A stretch of DNA of 64,000 bases, taken from positions 1 to 64,000 of the forward strand of contig DASYWW010000013.1 in NCBI GenBank assembly GCA_035935655.1. Reading direction: 5' to 3'. The notes below the pieces were generated by a model. The model was not told the DNA's origin and did no database searches. It saw nothing but the letters and a program-made list of their open reading frames with translations. Shown here piece after piece: positions 44,428-52,743 of this stretch. The translations under genes were made by a program, and so were the position numbers. Numbering within the stretch: the first letter of the stretch is position 1; each line of letters begins with the position of its first letter. The stretch is from Candidatus Bathyarchaeia archaeon. Lineage in GTDB: Archaea; Thermoproteota; Bathyarchaeia; 40CM-2-53-6.

Positions 44428-45700
44428 GCTTGGAAATGGACACGATGCTTGTTCTTTGGTTCTGTTAAGTCTTTGTCGGATTGATTCCTTTGGTCGTGGG
44501 TTGTTGACTTAACTTGCCTCCATCGACTTTGAGGATTAGGGTCGCGTTCTCCGGTTCTCGTTCCTCTACCATTGCTTCACCTGGAGGCCCGTTGGGGCTG
44601 AACCTCAGCCCTCCCGCGGCTATGTTTCTAGCCGCGTTCTCGTCCCTGTCTAGGATGGTGCCGCACTTGGGACACCATAGTCGTCGTTTGGTGCTCTCTA
44701 GGGTCTTGTACCCGCATATTGAGCACCGTTTGGAAGTGTTCCTAGGAGGAACGTACTCTACTCTGACTCCTTCCCATCGCGCCTTGTACCCTATCTGTCG
44801 CTGCAACTCTCCATAGCTCCAGCTGTTCATCCTAGCTCGATAGTTTCGGGATTGTCCGTTACCCTTACGATAGAGTCGCCTTAATCCAGTCAGCCTTTCC
44901 ATGACTATTCCGTATCGGTTGGTTTTGGCCTCTTCGACTATTCTCTTGGACACGTTGTGAAGTATTGGTTGGACACGGTTTCGTTGCTTTTCTCCGTACT
45001 TGCCTTGAATTCGTGTTCTTATTCGGAAGTCCGTTCTCTTGAATTGGCTCTGGGCGAATCGGTAGGTAGATTTGATCACGGTCGCCTTTGATACGTCGAA
45101 TGTTTTGACCGTCCCGTTTGTTGACGCGATTGTCACATTGTTTAGGTTACGGTCTACCCCAAGGTATCCCTCCGACTTGATCTCGACTGTCTCTCTCGAG
45201 TAGATTATGCTTAGCGAGTCTGGGGTTAGAGTGATTGATCGGGGGTTGAGCCCTGAGAGAACCTGGAGGGTATGACGGTTTAGTTTGACGTGAATGTACT
45301 GTCGCGGTCTTACTGGAAGTCTGAGAAGACCATTCTGGATTCTAAACCCATAACAAGTGTTCAGCATTAGTTTCTTAGCGCATGGAATCTTCGCTCGGGC
45401 GTTCCTTTTCTTGGCTTTTCGATGGTTGCGGAGCATACCAGTGGCAGCACTTATCGCGCAGAGCCTATAGTAGCTAAGTACCTTGGGGCTGAGACGATGA
45501 TAGGATTTCAACGATAGAGTCTTGAAACTGGAAATATTCTCTTCCATTCCGACGGCTATGCAGACGTTCACCATGCGTCTAAACTCGTCCGGAAGATCCA
45601 GGAGATTCGGCGAGGCATGATGCTTCTGTACGATCGCCTTCACAGCCAGCACGAACTTCCTTCCAAAGAACCGATTGCGTTTTTCGATCCGAATAGGTCA
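44428..45700 (-). mobile_element. Solitary IS1341-like element
   Basis: The element is defined by tnpB. The right end should lie within about 60 bp after the tnpB stop (44464 downward), where the guide-RNA scaffold normally ends; the boundaries given are approximate. No terminal inverted repeats are expected for this family and none are seen. Confidence 0.5.
44465..45652 (-). CDS. tnpB: TnpB (IS605/IS1341-type OrfB), RNA-guided nuclease
   Basis: A 395-residue TnpB with an intact catalytic centre: Asp167 (YLGVDRNLNNV), Glu252 (IVMERLTG) and Asp337 (LDRDENAARNIA) of the RuvC fold, and the zinc finger C310/C313/C327/C330. The N-terminal helix-turn-helix part is normal. TnpB cuts DNA guided by an RNA made from its own 3' end, which helps the element persist. 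No tnpA transposase is nearby, so it is a solitary IS1341-like copy. All key residues present suggest recent activity. Confidence 0.93.
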   Translation of the reverse strand: MLAVKAIVQKHHASPNLLDLPDEFRRMVNVCIAVGMEENISSFKTLSLKSYHRLSPKVLSYYRLCAISAATGMLRNHRKAKKRNARAKIPCAKKLMLNTCYGFRIQNGLLRLPVRPRQYIHVKLNRHTLQVLSGLNPRSITLTPDSLSIIYSRETVEIKSEGYLGVDRNLNNVTIASTNGTVKTFDVSKATVIKSTYRFAQSQFKRTDFRIRTRIQGKYGEKQRNRVQPILHNVSKRIVEEAKTNRYGIVMERLTGLRRLYRKGNGQSRNYRARMNSWSYGELQRQIGYKARWEGVRVEYVPPRNTSKRCSICGYKTLESTKRRLWCPKCGTILDRDENAARNIAAGGLRFSPNGPPGEAMVEEREPENATLILKVDGGKLSQQPTTKGINPTKT

Positions 45701-45832
45701 GAGAGGCTGACGAACAACCAGTACGGGCAACCAGTATGATCACGACGAGACTCACCAACCCGGCAATCCGACGAAGAGCTAATGCACTCTTTTTCTACCA
45801 ATTCCTAACTTCAAACTCCAGGATCCTGCATA

Positions 45833-47092
45833 ATGCTCCCAATTGTTGTGGTAGTGCTTGATGGCGCGAGTGGTAGGATTGGTGCCATAGGGTCGCCTTT
45901 GGAAGAGGCTTCTACGCCAAACCTGGACGCTTTGACCTCGCGAGGTAGTACGGGACGGATGTATACCGTTGGAGAGGGTATCGCTCCTGAGAGTGACGCC
46001 GGCGTTTTCTCCCTCCTTGGATATGATCCGCTTGAGACTCATCTGTCCCGGGGCGTGGTCGAAGCTCTTGGTGCTAATGTCGAGTTTCATGATGGTGATC
46101 TTGCGTTGCGGGCGGGCTTTGCCACTGTCAAAGGAGACAAGCTTGTCGACAGGAGAGCGGGCAGGAACCTCTCGACCCCCGAGGCTCAACAGCTCGGCGC
46201 TGCACTGAACAAGGAACTACGTCTCAAGTCGGGTGTTCGGTTTGTTTTCAAATCGACTGTAGGTCACAGGGCAGTGGCTGTCTTCCGAGCGGATGGACAT
46301 CGGTTCTCTTCTAACATTTCCAACTTTGATCCGGCATACCTTCGCAAGGGCAACATAAGTTTGGCCCAGCCTGGTGCGAAGGAGTTTGATATTCCAATGT
46401 GCGAGCCGCTGGACGGATCTGACGAAGCCATCGTAACCGCGGCCTTGGTCAACGAGTTCGGCTTCAAAGCTAGAAAGATTTTGGATAATCATCCTGTGAA
46501 CGAGGCAAGGCGGAGAAAGGGTACGGTCTCGGCGAATTTTGTATTGATGCGGGATGCGGGGACCTCGAAGCCGCAAGTCGAGGGATTTCAGGCGAGGTCG
46601 GGCTTGCACCCTCTGATGATCGCGGATCTCCCGGCTGAGCTAGGCATAGGACGGCTGCTCAGAATGGATGTCAGGGAATTGACGCCTGGGACAGGATTGG
46701 ACGATTATCGAAGCAGGGCAAAGCTTGTGCTGGATTCTCTCGGCAGATTTGGTTTTGTCTATGTTCACTTGAAGGGTCCTGACGAGCCAGGGCACGATGG
46801 ATTATTCGATCTGAAGAAGGAGAGAATTGAGGAGATTGACAAGGGCTTCTTCTCCGTCCTGTCGAAATCGTTTCGGTTGAAAGATCTTGTTATGGCAGTC
46901 ACTTGTGATCATTCTACGCCTGTGGAGGTTAGGGGGCATAGCGATGATCTGGTTCCAGTGCTTGTGATAGGCGGGAAGGCTATGCCGGACGGGTCTCGTA
47001 GGTTCACAGAGAGAGAGGCCGAAAAAGGGTCTTTGGGGACATGGGGAAAGGGCAGGATGCTTCTAGAGCGCTTGAAGCTGGTTGCCTCGTAG
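45833..47092 (+). CDS. apgM: Cofactor-independent phosphoglycerate mutase, archaeal type
   Basis: Interconverts 3- and 2-phosphoglycerate. The 419-residue enzyme of the alkaline-phosphatase superfamily has VVVLDGASGR at the N-terminus (metal Asp), ESDAGVFSLLGYDP with the catalytic Ser near residue 54, YVHLKGPDEPGHDG (metal ligands) and AVTCDHSTPVEVRGHSDDLVPV near the end. Its start is an ATG. Together with pyruvate kinase it supplies lower glycolysis or gluconeogenesis. Confidence 0.94.
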   Translation: MLPIVVVVLDGASGRIGAIGSPLEEASTPNLDALTSRGSTGRMYTVGEGIAPESDAGVFSLLGYDPLETHLSRGVVEALGANVEFHDGDLALRAGFATVKGDKLVDRRAGRNLSTPEAQQLGAALNKELRLKSGVRFVFKSTVGHRAVAVFRADGHRFSSNISNFDPAYLRKGNISLAQPGAKEFDIPMCEPLDGSDEAIVTAALVNEFGFKARKILDNHPVNEARRRKGTVSANFVLMRDAGTSKPQVEGFQARSGLHPLMIADLPAELGIGRLLRMDVRELTPGTGLDDYRSRAKLVLDSLGRFGFVYVHLKGPDEPGHDGLFDLKKERIEEIDKGFFSVLSKSFRLKDLVMAVTCDHSTPVEVRGHSDDLVPVLVIGGKAMPDGSRRFTEREAEKGSLGTWGKGRMLLERLKLVAS

Positions 47093-47098
47093 TCGCAT

Positions 47099-48007
47099 CT
47101 ATCCGATTACGATTCCGAGCAGTTGTCTGATGAGGGTTCCTGCTATGTAGAGGGCGAAGGAGGCGGCGAGTATGATTCCTGCGATCTCCGCGAATTGTCT
47201 CTTGAATTTCCTCGCTGAAATGACTGTGTCATAGTAGGTCATCGCTGCAACCAGGGCTACTCCTATGACTAGCGAGACTCCGAGGGCTGTGACCATTGAG
47301 CCGGTGAGGAAGTATGGTAAGGCGAGGAATACCGCGGTGAACATGTAAGATACGCCCGTGTAGATCGCACTCCATTTCGCTGATCCTTCGAAGCCCTGTT
47401 TGGCCTGGGCGTAGGCGGCTGATGCCATTGCAATAGATGCGGCCATTCCCGCGACAACGCCTGCGAGCCCTGCGAGACCTGTTTTCGCGTATATTCCGAG
47501 CGAGCCGGCGTGGATTCCGGATATCTCGACGACCGCGTCTGCGAGGCCGAGGACGATGAAGCTCATGTACTTGACGCGTCCTTCATGGACTTCGCCCATC
47601 AGGTATGACTCTTGGTGTTCTTCCTCTTCCATCATCGCCTCGAACCGTGCCTTGTCTGCTAGGGGGATGCTCTTCATCATCTCTCGATAGCGTTCGTGGA
47701 GGGCGTCTTCGTGTCTCTCGAGGAATTTCATGGTGAAGGTAAGGCCGAGGGTGAGGCGGAGGAGGAGGGTGAAGTAGACCTTGAGCCGGTTCACCTTAAC
47801 AGCGGTTTCGGGCGCGTATGCTTTCCAGAACTCGTAGTGTGATTGCTCGCCGCGGGCAAGATCCTCTAGGGCTTTCTTGAAGGACTGGTTCTTCTCGTGC
47901 CGGCTGAGCATCTGGTAGACGGCGCCATCTGTGTGTTCGTCCCTTGCGGACTTGGCGGCGAGCTTGACTAGTTCAGGGCTAAGGGTCTCCTGCAAGGGTA
48001 AGCTCAT
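47099..48007 (-). CDS. Ferritin-like domain fused to VIT1/CCC1-type metal transporter
   Basis: A 302-residue fusion. Residues about 1-150 are a rubrerythrin-like four-helix domain with paired Glu/His (ARDEHTDGA, GEQSHYEFW, EDALHERYR, EEEEHQESYL) that can bind two iron atoms. Residues about 155-300 are the VIT1/CCC1 membrane domain (GLADAVVEISGIHAG, then three further helices). Fusions of this kind (MbfA-type) export iron or manganese under metal stress. Convergent with apgM by 6 bp. Confidence 0.87.
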   Translation of the reverse strand: MSLPLQETLSPELVKLAAKSARDEHTDGAVYQMLSRHEKNQSFKKALEDLARGEQSHYEFWKAYAPETAVKVNRLKVYFTLLLRLTLGLTFTMKFLERHEDALHERYREMMKSIPLADKARFEAMMEEEEHQESYLMGEVHEGRVKYMSFIVLGLADAVVEISGIHAGSLGIYAKTGLAGLAGVVAGMAASIAMASAAYAQAKQGFEGSAKWSAIYTGVSYMFTAVFLALPYFLTGSMVTALGVSLVIGVALVAAMTYYDTVISARKFKRQFAEIAGIILAASFALYIAGTLIRQLLGIVIG

Positions 48008-48463
48008 CCTATGCCAGGCTGGCTCTGGTATTTAGTTAGCCCTATGGGAGGATCTTCAGGCCACGAAAGGAAGAAGGACTGAGTATGGCCGGGTGAACGT
48101 GGGATTTTCGATGCTTCACGAAGGGCGCGGCGCGGGAAAAAATGGGCCCCAGCGGGGTCACGATTTAGTTAACAGAAAAAGAAAGTTATGAAAAAAGAAG
48201 AGTTAACGGGAAAAAATAGTTCCGGGAGCAGTGCCCGGGAAAGAGGGGCTTCGCGGGTAGGAATATTACAAAGATTGACGTTCGGGAGCTCTAACGAGTA
48301 AGCTTTGCCACGTACTGTGGCACTTCTCGCCTGTTTGACCTTCTCGCCGTGCGGCGGTTGTGATAGTCCTCGACTGACTCGACTAATCCCTTCTTACGTG
48401 AATTCCCTGCGATCCATTTCTGGAAACAAACTTCCCTATCGAAGATATGCGTCGATTCACATT
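48008..48463. other. Gene-free stretch with small hairpins
   Basis: No convincing gene. CCCCAGCGGGG (about 48147-48157) and TTCCGGG...CCCGGGAA (48219-48241) can fold, and a pair of GTTAAC sites flanks an A-rich run near 48168-48216. On the minus strand 48291-48494 is open and basic but has no start codon. A small structured RNA is possible but nothing matches 7S RNA or RNase P RNA. Confidence 0.35.
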
Positions 48464-48679
48464 CTATCCAGATCCTGCTGACTTTGTGGGCATTTCAGCA
48501 ACGTGAATGATGGCATCTCGAAAGTCCAATCCGTCAATCTTGCCGTTAACGATCACGAGGTGCGTGCGGCTCTGGCATACGGGACACTGTGCCTCTCCTT
48601 CCAAATCCTCCTCCAGTCCGTTGAGCAAGATGTCAGCTCCGCAGCAAACGTATTCCTTGTTTCCTTTCTTCCAATGCAA
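48464..48679 (-). CDS. Small Cys-rich protein, MerB-like C-terminal fragment
   Basis: A 71-residue protein with YVCCGADILLNGLEED, then AQCPVCQSRTHLVIVNGKIDG. The layout of a Cys-rich start, a CPxC turn and two strands recalls the C-terminal half of alkylmercury lyase (MerB) or a zinc-ribbon of similar shape. Too short to be a full MerB. The start is TTG 48679. Mercury resistance should not be inferred without homology support. Confidence 0.45.
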   Translation of the reverse strand: MHWKKGNKEYVCCGADILLNGLEEDLEGEAQCPVCQSRTHLVIVNGKIDGLDFRDAIIHVAEMPTKSAGSG

Positions 48680-49010
48680 CTTGTATAGAGTCTGGGTTGG
48701 CGAGAGCCAATAGTCGCAGGCCTATTGTCAGAATTGTTCATTGGAAATTCTCGGCCTAACTCTCGAGAGTCTCGCGCTTTCTTTGGCGTCGTTCTCTTCT
48801 ATAACCGACTCAGAGCAGCAGCTGAGCTTTTGAGATTCAACAAACATATGATACGTACGTCATATGTCAACCTTCTCATCTTTCTTCCGAACAAGCGCTC
48901 TATGTTACTGAGCACTTGGACTCGCGGTGAATTGAGACTTCACCGGATCATTCGGAAACATACAGTTCCAAGGGAACAGTCTCTCTATTCAACAAGCAGA
49001 AATAACAAGC
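48680..49010. other. Intergenic region with a long palindrome
   Basis: A 22-base near-palindrome (48845-48866; CATATGA and TCATATG around ACGTACG) is the only clear element. The plus-strand open frame here has no homology features. Confidence 0.4.
48845..48866. promoter_or_regulatory. Palindromic operator-like site upstream of doxX-like gene
   Basis: CATATGA and TCATATG arms enclose TACGTACG. It shares ACGTCATA with the suf sites but has a wider centre, so it may bind a related or the same regulator. The gene starts about 145 bp later. Confidence 0.4.
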
Positions 49011-49610
49011 ATGGTGCCCTTGTCATGGTGTGGAGCGGGCAACGTGTCAGGAGAGAGTTCGCACACCGAAGCTAATGCTCGGCTGCAGTCCGTGGCAGGG
49101 CGCGGAAACTGGGTCGCTAGGAATGTTAGTTGGCTGAAGTCGTTCATGAGAATTATTCTGGGAGTAGTCTGGCTGATCGACGGCTACCTCAAGTTCTCGC
49201 CGGGACTGGTCGACTCCTTCCCGGCTCTGATCAAATCAGAGGGCCAACCATCATGGCTTCAGCCCTGGTTCAACTTTTGGGCCACCGTCACATCAGCCAA
49301 TGCTGCACCGTTCGTCTACAGTATTGGGACGTTGGAGCTGGCTCTCGGTGCGGCATTAGTCTTAGGTTTCATGCGAAAAATTACCTACTTCAGCGGTATG
49401 GTTCTCAGCCTATTGATATGGGCCATTCCTGAAGGCTTTGGAGGACCGTACGGCCCCGCATCCACTGATGTCGGGACAGGAGTGATCTACAGTTTCCTAT
49501 TCCTTTCGCTTATCATCATAAACACCATTTCCGGTCCCAGCAAATACTCCCTGGACTTTCTGATAGAACGGAGAAATCCCTCCTGGAAACGGATTGCTGA
49601 ATTTGGGTAG
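49011..49610 (+). CDS. DoxX/DoxD-like membrane protein
   Basis: A 199-residue membrane protein. From about residue 46 (MRIILGVVWLIDGYLKFSPG) it has four helices with the DoxX/TQO small-subunit pattern, including GTLELALGAALVLGF and PEGFGGPYG, as in the DoxD subunit of thiosulfate:quinone oxidoreductase. No DoxA partner is adjacent, so sulfur oxidation cannot be claimed. The first 45 residues are polar and may not be translated; an internal ATG at 49146 fits the domain start. Confidence 0.75.
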   Translation: MVPLSWCGAGNVSGESSHTEANARLQSVAGRGNWVARNVSWLKSFMRIILGVVWLIDGYLKFSPGLVDSFPALIKSEGQPSWLQPWFNFWATVTSANAAPFVYSIGTLELALGAALVLGFMRKITYFSGMVLSLLIWAIPEGFGGPYGPASTDVGTGVIYSFLFLSLIIINTISGPSKYSLDFLIERRNPSWKRIAEFG

Positions 49611-49677
49611 GAAGAGAACGCAAGAGCTGGATGCCTATAGCGCGGGCAAAATTTGAACTGAACGTCTCGAGGTCAAT

Positions 49678-49693
49678 TATGACATAAGTTATA
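49678..49693 (+). promoter_or_regulatory. Operator-like site upstream of the ZIP gene
   Basis: TATGACATAAGTTATA matches the suf palindromes at 12-13 of 16 positions and is itself an imperfect inverted repeat. It lies 38 bp before the ZIP start, where it would cover the transcription start. Confidence 0.6.
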
Positions 49694-49730
49694 ACATGGG
49701 GGTCAATCGTCCGGTATCCCGTGCCAAGGA

Positions 49731-50642
49731 TTGATTGACTACGTACAGCTTTTGCTGTTAGGCGCCATTGCCGGCTTCACGATCTTTCTCGGCCTGCCCT
49801 TGGCGATCCTCCAAAATGTGAGCCCGCGCAAGAAAGGTTTCCTCAACGCCCTATCAATCGGAATCCTGCTATTCCTCGTAATTGACGTGTTTAGCCACGC
49901 ATGGAACACCGCGTCATGCGTTGCATCTAGCGCCTTTACAGGAAGTGGTGCAACATGCGTAGCATCAAGCCCTGTTGCGGTAACCTGGTCCCGTGCTGAT
50001 GCCATCATGGATCTCCTTGCTGTCTTCGGAGGACTCGCGCTAGGACTGTTGGGCCTCGTCGCCTACGAGGCGAAATACATGGCAAAAGCCCCTCCTATTG
50101 TAAAGGCACGTTTGCAGAACGGACCCGAAACTGCTCGGCTAAGCGCCGCTGAGCAGGCCCAACAGATCCAGATTCTACAGGAACATCACCCCTACAGGCT
50201 TGCAATGATGATAGCGATCGGCATAGGAGCTCACAACTTCAGCGAAGGCCTAGCAGTCGGCCAATCCTACGCTGCGGGATCAGTCGGGCTAGCCCTGCTG
50301 CTCATTGTTGGCTTTGGTGCTCACAACACCACGGAAGGTTTCGGCATAGCGGGTCCTCTAGCTGGACTCATCAAGAGGCCCACCGCGCGCTTCCTAGCCG
50401 TTGCCGGTCTGGTTGGCGGGGGTCCTACGTTTGTAGGAACGGTGGTGGGAAGTTTGTGGACATCCGTGTTTACTTACGTGCTCTTCTTGAGCCTTGCTGG
50501 CGGTGCCATCCTCTACGTTTCAATGTTGATGTACAACTCGGGAAGAAAACAGACAACCAATCAGATCCTCATGATAGGAATATTCGTTGGGTTGTGCGCC
50601 GGCTTTCTTACTGATTTGATGGTAACCCTGGGAGGAGCCTAG
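49731..50642 (+). CDS. ZIP-family metal transporter
   Basis: Takes up zinc, iron or manganese across the membrane. The 303-residue protein has eight helices. GAHNFSEGLAVG (about residue 164) and GAHNTTEGFGIAGP (about 197) are the paired HNxxE metal-site motifs of helices 4 and 5. A helix-loop with many Gln lies between helices 3 and 4. TTG 49731 or a nearby codon is the start. The upstream palindrome links it to the suf promoters, which favours iron as a relevant metal. Confidence 0.87.
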   Translation: MIDYVQLLLLGAIAGFTIFLGLPLAILQNVSPRKKGFLNALSIGILLFLVIDVFSHAWNTASCVASSAFTGSGATCVASSPVAVTWSRADAIMDLLAVFGGLALGLLGLVAYEAKYMAKAPPIVKARLQNGPETARLSAAEQAQQIQILQEHHPYRLAMMIAIGIGAHNFSEGLAVGQSYAAGSVGLALLLIVGFGAHNTTEGFGIAGPLAGLIKRPTARFLAVAGLVGGGPTFVGTVVGSLWTSVFTYVLFLSLAGGAILYVSMLMYNSGRKQTTNQILMIGIFVGLCAGFLTDLMVTLGGA

Positions 50643-50718
50643 GGAAGATATTCTTTCATAACCGATCAATTATGGCCAGAGCAACCAGATCGCACGCAAG
50701 CCGCGTCGGGTCCCGAGC

Positions 50719-51390
50719 TCAGTCCTCTGAAATTGGCACGCCAATTATCCTTGACGGGGCCCCGTCTCCGTTCTGAAGCTTGATGGGCATGCAAATCATC
50801 AGGATTCTCTTTCCAACGAACTGTTTGATCGTGCGGCTCAGGGATTCGATGATGAAGATCCCGTTGCCAAGAAGAGTCTTATGCGCGACTGGAGCTTCAG
50901 CATGAAATTTCTCCACGCTCAGAAAATCTATGCCTACCGCGCGGACCTTTTTGGAGACTAGATATTCAGCGGCATCTCCTGCAAGGTAGGTGTAGTTTCG
51001 TCGTATTGATTCGTCGTCCCAGCGTTCACTGCACGCGGTATAGATGGCCACAATGTCGTCCTCGGCTACTTTCCCTTCGAGGGACTTGCGGAGGTCCTGA
51101 GCTGTGATTCCGCTGCCGATTGGCTTCTTGGACAAGTCTGTCACGTAAGCTTCTCCGACGAGTTTGCTCGGAGGAATCTGATCCACGCCAGCTCCGTTGC
51201 GAATGAAGTGTCGGGGAGCGTCGATATGGGTGCCCGTGTGTGAGCCTAGGGTCAATTTGGTCAGGTTCACCCCATCTTTCTCCAGTGTAGCGAAGCTGGC
51301 GAAGCTTGGTGATGGATCTCCAGGAAAGATCGGCATCCCGTTGTGAAGCTCGTGAGTCAGGTCAACTGCCCTTTCAAATAAGTACCGCAT
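50719..51390 (-). CDS. Cyclase-family metal hydrolase (kynurenine formamidase-like)
   Basis: A 223-residue member of the cyclase family, with the metal motif H51-x-G-T-H55-x-D57-x-P-x-H61 (GSHTGTHIDAPRHF). Members include kynurenine formamidase and isatin hydrolase. No tryptophan-degradation genes are near, so the substrate is open. The ATG start is normal and the length fits the family. Confidence 0.87.
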   Translation of the reverse strand: MRYLFERAVDLTHELHNGMPIFPGDPSPSFASFATLEKDGVNLTKLTLGSHTGTHIDAPRHFIRNGAGVDQIPPSKLVGEAYVTDLSKKPIGSGITAQDLRKSLEGKVAEDDIVAIYTACSERWDDESIRRNYTYLAGDAAEYLVSKKVRAVGIDFLSVEKFHAEAPVAHKTLLGNGIFIIESLSRTIKQFVGKRILMICMPIKLQNGDGAPSRIIGVPISED

Positions 51391-51465
51391 AGCAGGCCCT
51401 CACCTGTGGGACTCCTAATATGTGGAAGGTCTCTGCTCTGGAACCCCTTTACAGTCTTATCATCA

Positions 51466-51479
51466 CCCACGTTCGTGGG
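51466..51479 (-). terminator. Short hairpin after the DUF2795 gene
   Basis: CCCAC-GTTC-GTGGG forms a 5-bp GC stem with a 4-base loop about 57 bp downstream of the DUF2795 stop (minus strand) and upstream of the cyclase gene. Confidence 0.3.
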
Positions 51480-51535
51480 GGAGCCGGCCGCAGTATGCGC
51501 TGGGAGCCCAGAAAAAAGGAGAAGTTTGAGGAGGC

Positions 51536-51733
51536 TTAGACTTTGTTGAGGAGGGCCTTTACGACGTCTTCTGGACCCTTGTAGTTACTCTCAGGGAGAG
51601 ACTTGGCGACAAAGTCCTTGTCGATCGACGGGACGTCCGACATGTTGTTGCAGGCTGCGATGACCTGTGTTTTGTTAGCCGGGTACTTGATGTGGTGCTT
51701 GATGTGTTCGAGTTCTGTTTTCAGATTACTCAT
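51536..51733 (-). CDS. DUF2795 protein
   Basis: A 65-residue helical protein of the DUF2795 family: HIKHHIKYPANKTQVIAACNNM, then LPESNYKGPEDVVKALLNKV at the C-terminus. Family function is unknown; small members occur in many archaea and actinobacteria. It starts at ATG 51733. Confidence 0.75.
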   Translation of the reverse strand: MSNLKTELEHIKHHIKYPANKTQVIAACNNMSDVPSIDKDFVAKSLPESNYKGPEDVVKALLNKV

Positions 51734-51841
51734 GCAGTCGAAACGCTGGGCGGTGGATAAGAACCTTCTTTGTGTCTCTCTTCTGGATTTTTCCAGGTAA
51801 TTTGGTTAACGCGACTATTTGTGAAGTTTTTAGTCTCTAGA

Positions 51842-52045
51842 GTGACGCTTGATAGCACCACGCAGATCAACGGCTCGAGGTTGACAAAGACGAGTTCGAA
51901 ACCCAAGACTTTCGATTTTGCCAAGTTGGTTGAGCTGAAGTCGAAGCATAGAGACAAAGGAGTTATCGAGATTCGGGACCATAATTCACATCAATTGGCC
52001 ACTCTAAAGAGAGAATCACGTTGTAACTGCAACGCAACAAGGTGA
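51842..52045 (+). CDS. Possible small basic protein
   Basis: A 67-residue frame from GTG 51842 with a polar, Lys-rich middle (FDFAKLVELKSKHRDKG) and two Cys near the end. No family, no clear ribosome site. It lies between the DUF2795 gene and tag; it could be chance. Confidence 0.2.
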   Translation: MTLDSTTQINGSRLTKTSSKPKTFDFAKLVELKSKHRDKGVIEIRDHNSHQLATLKRESRCNCNATR

Positions 52046-52049
52046 ATGC

Positions 52050-52637
52050 TTGAACACCCGTCGATCACGCGCCGTACGCCGTTGTCACTGGGCAGAGGGC
52101 GACCCGTTGCTCCTTGCCTATCACGACGAGGAATGGGGCGTCCCCGAGCACGACGGCCGCAAACTCTGGGAGACGCTGATGCTCGAGGGCTTCCAGGCAG
52201 GTCTTTCATGGACCATCATTCTTCGCAAACGCGAAGCGTTTCGAAAGGCGTTCAAGAACTTCGATCCGGAGCTGGTGGCCCGTTTTCGCAGAGGAGATGT
52301 CGCACGACTCCTGAAAGATCCAGGTATCGTTCGATCTAAGGCTAAGATCGAGGCGACAATCGGCGGCGCTCGCGCCTATCTTGCGATGCAAGCTGCACGG
52401 AACGATTTCTCGACCTTCATCTGGGAGATCGCTGGTGGAAAACCAATTCAGAATATCGGTCACGTACCCACTAAGACTCCACTCTCTGAGGAAATATCCA
52501 AAGTATTGAAGAAGCTAGGATTCAAGTTTGTAGGTCCTGTTATCGTCTATGCGTGGATGCAAGCGATAGGGATCGTCAACGATCACGCGGTGGACTGCTT
52601 CCGTCGAAACGTGGTTCAAAAATTGGGGTCAACTTAA
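52050..52637 (+). CDS. tag: DNA-3-methyladenine glycosylase I
   Basis: Removes 3-methyladenine from alkylated DNA. The 195-residue protein has the zinc snap C12, H25, H179, C183 and the catalytic Glu46 (LMLEGFQAGLSW), all with the spacing of E. coli Tag. The family is mainly bacterial, so acquisition by transfer is likely; I see no flanking mobile element. The start is TTG 52050. Confidence 0.93.
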   Translation: MNTRRSRAVRRCHWAEGDPLLLAYHDEEWGVPEHDGRKLWETLMLEGFQAGLSWTIILRKREAFRKAFKNFDPELVARFRRGDVARLLKDPGIVRSKAKIEATIGGARAYLAMQAARNDFSTFIWEIAGGKPIQNIGHVPTKTPLSEEISKVLKKLGFKFVGPVIVYAWMQAIGIVNDHAVDCFRRNVVQKLGST

Positions 52638-52685
52638 GGAGTGGGCGATGCGTGTCGGGGGAAATCTTAGGTTCGCCTATCTTTA

Positions 52686-52725
52686 TTAGTATCCACTAAA
52701 TCTCACTAGTACGAGTATCCCACTC
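52686..52725 (+). promoter_or_regulatory. Two tandem inverted repeats upstream of mntH
   Basis: TTAGT-ATCC-ACTAA (52686-52699) and GAGT-ATCCC-ACTC (52713-52725) share the core AGTATCCxACT and end 18 bp before the start codon, a typical place for a repressor site. Confidence 0.45.
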
Positions 52726-52743
52726 AACCGGTGAAGTCTTACA

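Noticed and set aside
48291-48494. Open minus-strand frame with a basic product
   Set aside because: About 67 codons with no ATG, GTG or TTG start; too short to be significant alone.
48725-49075. 116-residue plus-strand frame
   Set aside because: No motif or helix pattern, runs across the palindrome and into the doxX-like start; composition is not protein-like.
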